Shown here: positions 60,760-64,000 of the stretch, piece by piece
Position numbering within the stretch: the stretch's first letter is position 1
How the letters are laid out: every line of letters begins with the position of its first letter
DNA from: JACVRX01 sp035697245
GTDB taxonomy: Bacteria > Actinomycetota > Actinomycetes > Jiangellales > Jiangellaceae
Direction: 5' to 3'
Length of the DNA: 64,000 nucleotides
Assembly: GCA_035697245.1 (NCBI GenBank)
Contig: DASSDH010000133.1
Coordinates: 1 to 64,000 of the forward strand
The notes under the pieces: generated by a model
What the model was told of the DNA's origin: nothing
Seen by the model: only the letters and a program-made list of their open reading frames with translations
Database searches by the model: none
Position numbers and translations under genes: made by a program

Positions 60760-62166
60760 GTGGATACCTGCGAACTGTCGGCAATCGAGCTCGGGGCCGC
60801 GCTCCGCCGCCGCGAGCTGTCGGCTGTGGAGGTGCTCGACGCGATGCTTCGGCGGGCTGACGAAATCGAGCCGACGGTCAACCCGTTCAGCGTGCGTCTG
60901 GACGAGAAGGCCCGGGAAGCGGCCCACGCGGCCGACGCCATGCTCGCTCGCCGGTCGAGACGATCGAAGGCCGGGCCGCTGTGCGGAATCCCCGTCACTA
61001 CCAAGGACTCGCATTGGATGGCTGGTGTCGAGAGCACGGCAGGATCCCGGACCCGCAAGGGATTCGTGCCGACCGAGACCGTCGGCGCGATCCAGCGGCT
61101 GGAGGATGCTGGCGCGGTGATCTTCGCTCGGACGACGGTTCCAGAGTTCTGCTACTTCGGAATCACCGAGTCGGAGTTATTTGGCAGGACATCCAACCCG
61201 TGGCACCTCGACCGGACGGCGGGGGGTTCCTCCGGCGGGGCCGCCGCCGCAGTGGCCGCTGGCTGCGGACCGCTGTCGCTTGGTGGTGACGGGGGCGGAT
61301 CCATCCGTATACCGGCAGCATTCTGCGGTGTCGTCGGGTTCAAACCGACCTTCGGGGTGGTCCCGCACGAGCCTTCGACTGCCGGCTGGAAGACGCTGGT
61401 CGCCCTCGGCCCACTGGCCCGCTCGGTTGCGGACGCTCGGCTGATGCTCACCGCTGTGGCAGGGTTCGACCGGCGCGACCGGCACAGCCTCCCGCAGGTG
61501 CGGCTGGACGCTCCTCCCGCGGAGCCGGCACAGGTTCGAGTCGTCGTTTCGGAAGACCTCGGGTTCGCTTCCCTCGACGACGACGTGCGTCAGGCATTCC
61601 GAGCCACAGTTGACCGGCTCGCCGACGCCGGCGTCCAGATCGTGGAGGACACGCCTGGCCTGCACACGTCTGTCGACATCTGGAGTGCCATCGCTTTGGC
61701 CGAAGCGTGCCACGCCGAACACGACGAGTTCGTCCACCACCGATCTGAGCTGGGCGAGGGCGCTGCAGGATTCATCGAAGCCGGCAGCGACGTCACGGCC
61801 GGGCAGTACATCAAGGCCCAGTTCGCTCGCGAGCGAATCCACCGCGCCTACGTCGACCTGTTCGAGCGGACTGGGACCACCGTTCTGCTCACTCCGACCC
61901 TGGGGTGCGAGGCGTTCCCGCATGGCAAGCGGCATCCGGACACGATCGGCAACGTCCCGGTCCTGCCTGACCTGGACTGGGCGCCACTTCTCTACGACGC
62001 CAACCTCGCCGGTTTACCCGCTTGTGCGTTGCCGATCGGGCTCGGCGACGACGGTCTGCCGGTCTCGCTGCAGGTGCTGGGCCGGCGCTGCGACGACTCG
62101 CACGTGCTCGCCGTGGCGGAGACCATCGAGACAGTGGTCGGGTTCGATCAGAAGCGGAGGCCATGA
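60760..62166 (+). CDS. amidase-signature family amidohydrolase
   Basis: A 468-residue amidase. The Ser-cisSer-Lys triad is in place with canonical spacing: Lys82 in VTTKDSHW, Ser157 in GGSSGG, and the nucleophile Ser181 in GGDGGGSIRIP. The substrate is unknown. The position between gabT and a NylB-like hydrolase suggests amides of omega-amino acids. NylA, the nylon cyclic-dimer hydrolase, belongs to this same large family, but I see no NylA-specific signature. GTG start. Confidence 0.9.
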   Translation: MDTCELSAIELGAALRRRELSAVEVLDAMLRRADEIEPTVNPFSVRLDEKAREAAHAADAMLARRSRRSKAGPLCGIPVTTKDSHWMAGVESTAGSRTRKGFVPTETVGAIQRLEDAGAVIFARTTVPEFCYFGITESELFGRTSNPWHLDRTAGGSSGGAAAAVAAGCGPLSLGGDGGGSIRIPAAFCGVVGFKPTFGVVPHEPSTAGWKTLVALGPLARSVADARLMLTAVAGFDRRDRHSLPQVRLDAPPAEPAQVRVVVSEDLGFASLDDDVRQAFRATVDRLADAGVQIVEDTPGLHTSVDIWSAIALAEACHAEHDEFVHHRSELGEGAAGFIEAGSDVTAGQYIKAQFARERIHRAYVDLFERTGTTVLLTPTLGCEAFPHGKRHPDTIGNVPVLPDLDWAPLLYDANLAGLPACALPIGLGDDGLPVSLQVLGRRCDDSHVLAVAETIETVVGFDQKRRP

Positions 62167-62330
62167 CCGGCTCCCCTGGGCAGTCGGCCCGGCACTCATC
62201 GGGCGGGAGATGTTGCCGCTGGCGCCCCGAGCAATACCGTGTAGATCCCTTCATGCGCATGGTGTTTGGACGAACGTCACCAGCAACACGTCCTCCAACA
62301 GTTGTCGCAGCAACGGATAGGGTGCGCCAC

Positions 62331-63614
62331 ATGTCCCAAGACGCCCCGATGGAGGGCTTCCCGCCAGCGCGAGAGTCGCTGGTGAACCTGGAGAACTGGC
62401 AGGAGCCACCATTCAACAGGTGGTCCTTCCAGCACCTGCGTGAGGTGATCCCTACCCAGCGAATCGCGCGTGGCGTCATCCCATGGCCGCTCGACCACGC
62501 CGACCATCCGCTCGACCCCGACCAGGTCGCCGTCACTCGTCTCGAGTCGCGCCCGTCGACACTCGGTGCTGTGCTCGCGGACACCTGGACCGACGCCGTC
62601 CTCGTCATGCACGACGGCCGGGTTGTGCTCGAGCGTTACTTCGAGGGGATGCGGGAGGACATGCCGCATCTGTTGATGTCGATTTCGAAGTCCATCGTCG
62701 GTTGTGTCACTGGCGTCCTCGCCGAGCAGGAGCGGCTGGACACCGACGCACCGATCACCCGCTACGTGCCCGAGATCGGCGGTTCCGGGTACGACGGGGC
62801 CACCGTGCGGCACCTGCTCGACATGCGGACAGGGGTCGCGTTCAGCGAGGCTTACCAGAACCCCGACGCCGAGGTGCGGGTCATCGAACGGCACATGGGT
62901 TGGCGACCGGACGGTGACTCCGAGGACGTCGGCATGTATGCCTATCTCGCCTCGCTCGGCAGCGAAGGACCACACGGCGGCCCATTCGTCTACCGCTCGG
63001 CCGACACGGACATGCTCGGATGGGTCTGCGAGCGAGCGGCCGGAATCCGGATGGCCGATCTGATCTCGAGCATGATCTGGGGGCCTATGGGCGCAGAGTA
63101 CGACGCCGACATCACCTGTGACAGTCTCGGGACGGCCGTGCATGACGGTGGCATCTCCGCGACTGCGCGCGATGTGGCGAGGCTCGGCCAGCTCCTGCTC
63201 GACGACGGGTGGGCGGGCGAGCAGGCAGTGATACCCGAGCAGTGGCTGCTGGAGGCGAGGCATCTCGACGCTGACATCCGGGGCGCGTTCGCGGCCTCCG
63301 ACTCCGAGCCGGTCCTGCCCGGGGGTTGGTACCGGAACCAGTTCTGGTTCATACCCGGCCCGTCCGGTGACATCCAGCTGTGCCTGGGCATCCACGGCCA
63401 GATGGTGTTCGTCGACCGTGGCACCCGGACGGTCGCGGTGAAGCTGTCCTCATGGCCGACGGAGCAGGACCACGCATACCTGCTCGACACGATCCACGCG
63501 TTCACCGCCGCCGGCCGCTTCCTGGCCGAGCTGAGCCCTGCCGAAAGAGCCGACGAGATCCGGCCCACCGGGCCTGTCGGTGTCGTCGCAGGACGCGAAC
63601 GGGGCCGTGGCTGA
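62331..63614 (+). CDS. NylB-like serine hydrolase (beta-lactamase fold, 6-aminohexanoate-dimer hydrolase family)
   Basis: A 427-residue class C beta-lactamase-fold hydrolase. The catalytic SxxK is Ser117-Ile-Ser-Lys120 (LLMSISKSIVG) and the general-base Tyr is Tyr221 in FVYRSADTD. The N-terminal WQEPPFNRWSFQHL, GGISATARDVARLG and GIHGQMVFVD...VKLSSWP resemble the nylon-oligomer hydrolase NylB (392 residues) as I remember it, including the Ser-to-Tyr spacing. No signal peptide is visible, so it is cytoplasmic, as NylB is. The ATG at 62331 is preferred; an in-frame ATG at 62163 overlaps the amidase stop but adds a non-conserved basic stretch. Confidence 0.85.
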   Translation: MSQDAPMEGFPPARESLVNLENWQEPPFNRWSFQHLREVIPTQRIARGVIPWPLDHADHPLDPDQVAVTRLESRPSTLGAVLADTWTDAVLVMHDGRVVLERYFEGMREDMPHLLMSISKSIVGCVTGVLAEQERLDTDAPITRYVPEIGGSGYDGATVRHLLDMRTGVAFSEAYQNPDAEVRVIERHMGWRPDGDSEDVGMYAYLASLGSEGPHGGPFVYRSADTDMLGWVCERAAGIRMADLISSMIWGPMGAEYDADITCDSLGTAVHDGGISATARDVARLGQLLLDDGWAGEQAVIPEQWLLEARHLDADIRGAFAASDSEPVLPGGWYRNQFWFIPGPSGDIQLCLGIHGQMVFVDRGTRTVAVKLSSWPTEQDHAYLLDTIHAFTAAGRFLAELSPAERADEIRPTGPVGVVAGRERGRG

Positions 63615-63630
63615 GAACGACCGGTCCCGG

Positions 63631-64000
63631 TCAGCCCTCGAACCCGTGGTACTGCATCACGTGCTTGATCCGCGTGTAGTCCTCGAACCCGTACATCGAA
63701 AGGTCCTTGCCGTAACCGGAGTGCTTGAAGCCCCCGTGCGGCATCTCCGCGACGAGCGGTATGTGGGTGTTGATCCATACGCAGCCGAAGTCCAGCCGGG
63801 CGGCCATCCGCGCGGCCGTGCCGACGTTGCTGGTCCACACCGACGAGGCAAGGCCGTACTCGCTGCTGTTGGCGAACTCGACCGCCTCATCCTCGTCTTG
63901 CGACCGCTGCGCGGTCACGACGGGTCCGAAGATCTCCTTCTCCACCAACTCATCGCCTGGTTCGAGGTCGGCGATCAGCGTTGGCTCGAAGAAGAATCCG
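63631..64000 (-). CDS. aldehyde dehydrogenase, gamma-aminobutyraldehyde type, C-terminal part
   Basis: About 123 C-terminal residues; the gene continues beyond the right edge. EKEIFGPVV, the FANSSEYGLASSVWT segment and MPHGGFKHSGYGKDLSMYGF are typical of 4-aminobutyraldehyde dehydrogenases (PatD/Prr-like). The catalytic Cys and Glu lie outside the window. It would oxidise an aminoaldehyde from putrescine breakdown, or a semialdehyde from GabT, with NAD. It converges on the NylB-like gene with 16 bp between stops. Confidence 0.88.
   Translation of the reverse strand, partial: GFFFEPTLIADLEPGDELVEKEIFGPVVTAQRSQDEDEAVEFANSSEYGLASSVWTSNVGTAARMAARLDFGCVWINTHIPLVAEMPHGGFKHSGYGKDLSMYGFEDYTRIKHVMQYHGFEG

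Noticed and set aside
62163..62330. N-terminal extension of the NylB-like hydrolase from an ATG overlapping the amidase stop
   Set aside because: The ATGA overlap is attractive, but the added 56 residues are basic and unlike the family, whereas homology begins a few residues after the ATG at 62331.
1..64000. CRISPR array or rRNA operon
   Set aside because: No series of regularly spaced direct repeats and no rRNA-like sequence was seen; the only RNA gene found is the tRNA at 1835-1911.

Overview
The window comes from a high-GC actinobacterium. The evidence is strong GC bias at third codon positions, a WhiB7 regulator with an AT-hook, the AdnA/AdnB helicase-nuclease pair, UvrD2 with a tetracysteine motif and HRDC domain, a LigD-type NHEJ protein, an initiator tRNA with the actinobacterial C1/U72 end, and several actinobacteria-restricted small families (PPA1309, DUF5679, DUF3107, DUF6758). 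I cannot assign a genus from sequence alone. From memory, the order UPF0182 - Lon-like PDZ protease - DUF2342 - ABC1 kinase - whiB7 - uvrD2 - nudC - adnB - adnA - ATL - moeZ - TetR - DUF3107 - ferritin-like - rhlE matches the Mycobacterium tuberculosis block Rv3193c-Rv3211. Positions 2-40 kb are therefore conserved actinobacterial chromosome with a few extra genes.

Region by region. (1) 1-1.9 kb is the end of an integrated element: a tyrosine integrase and a small excisionase-like protein lie against the 3' end of an initiator tRNA-fMet gene. (2) 2-11 kb holds a large UPF0182 membrane protein, a Lon-like protease, MoaE, two metallopeptidase-like proteins, a ThiF-like protein, and an intergenic region with a cluster of DnaA-box-like sequences. 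(3) 11-30 kb is rich in DNA repair genes: LigD, ABC1 kinase, whiB7 with a leader ORF and attenuator, uvrD2, nudC, deoD, an AT-rich island driving an ATPase, adnB/adnA and an alkyltransferase-like protein. (4) 30-40 kb holds a flippase-like protein with a degenerate kinase domain, a nucleoside hydrolase, moeZ, TetR, DUF3107, a ferritin-like protein and a DEAD-box RNA helicase with a structured leader.

(5) At 39.9-43.4 kb an L,D-transpeptidase gene appears to be split. Its catalytic C-terminal half is at 39.9-40.1 kb and its N-terminal half at 42.9-43.4 kb. Between them lie about 2.8 kb of element-like genes: a phosphotransferase, two small helix-turn-helix proteins, and repeats. (6) 43.4-53.6 kb holds a hydrolase, a frameshifted ABC exporter gene, a PHP/MarC pair, and a two-component system next to a LolA-like exported protein and an ABC transporter, with operator-like repeats in the divergent promoter. 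(7) 53.6-64 kb is a catabolic locus: PLP decarboxylase, agmatinase/guanidinobutyrase-type ureohydrolase, amino-acid permease, PucR regulator, GabT-type aminotransferase, amidase, a serine hydrolase closely resembling the nylon-oligomer hydrolase NylB, and the C-terminus of an aminobutyraldehyde-dehydrogenase-like enzyme. Together these could turn amides or guanidino derivatives of omega-amino acids into semialdehydes and acids.

An 80-bp palindromic repeat is scattered through the window: three full copies plus one collapsed copy. Three of the four sit between convergent genes. This repeat family and the NylB-like catabolic locus are the observations I would follow first.
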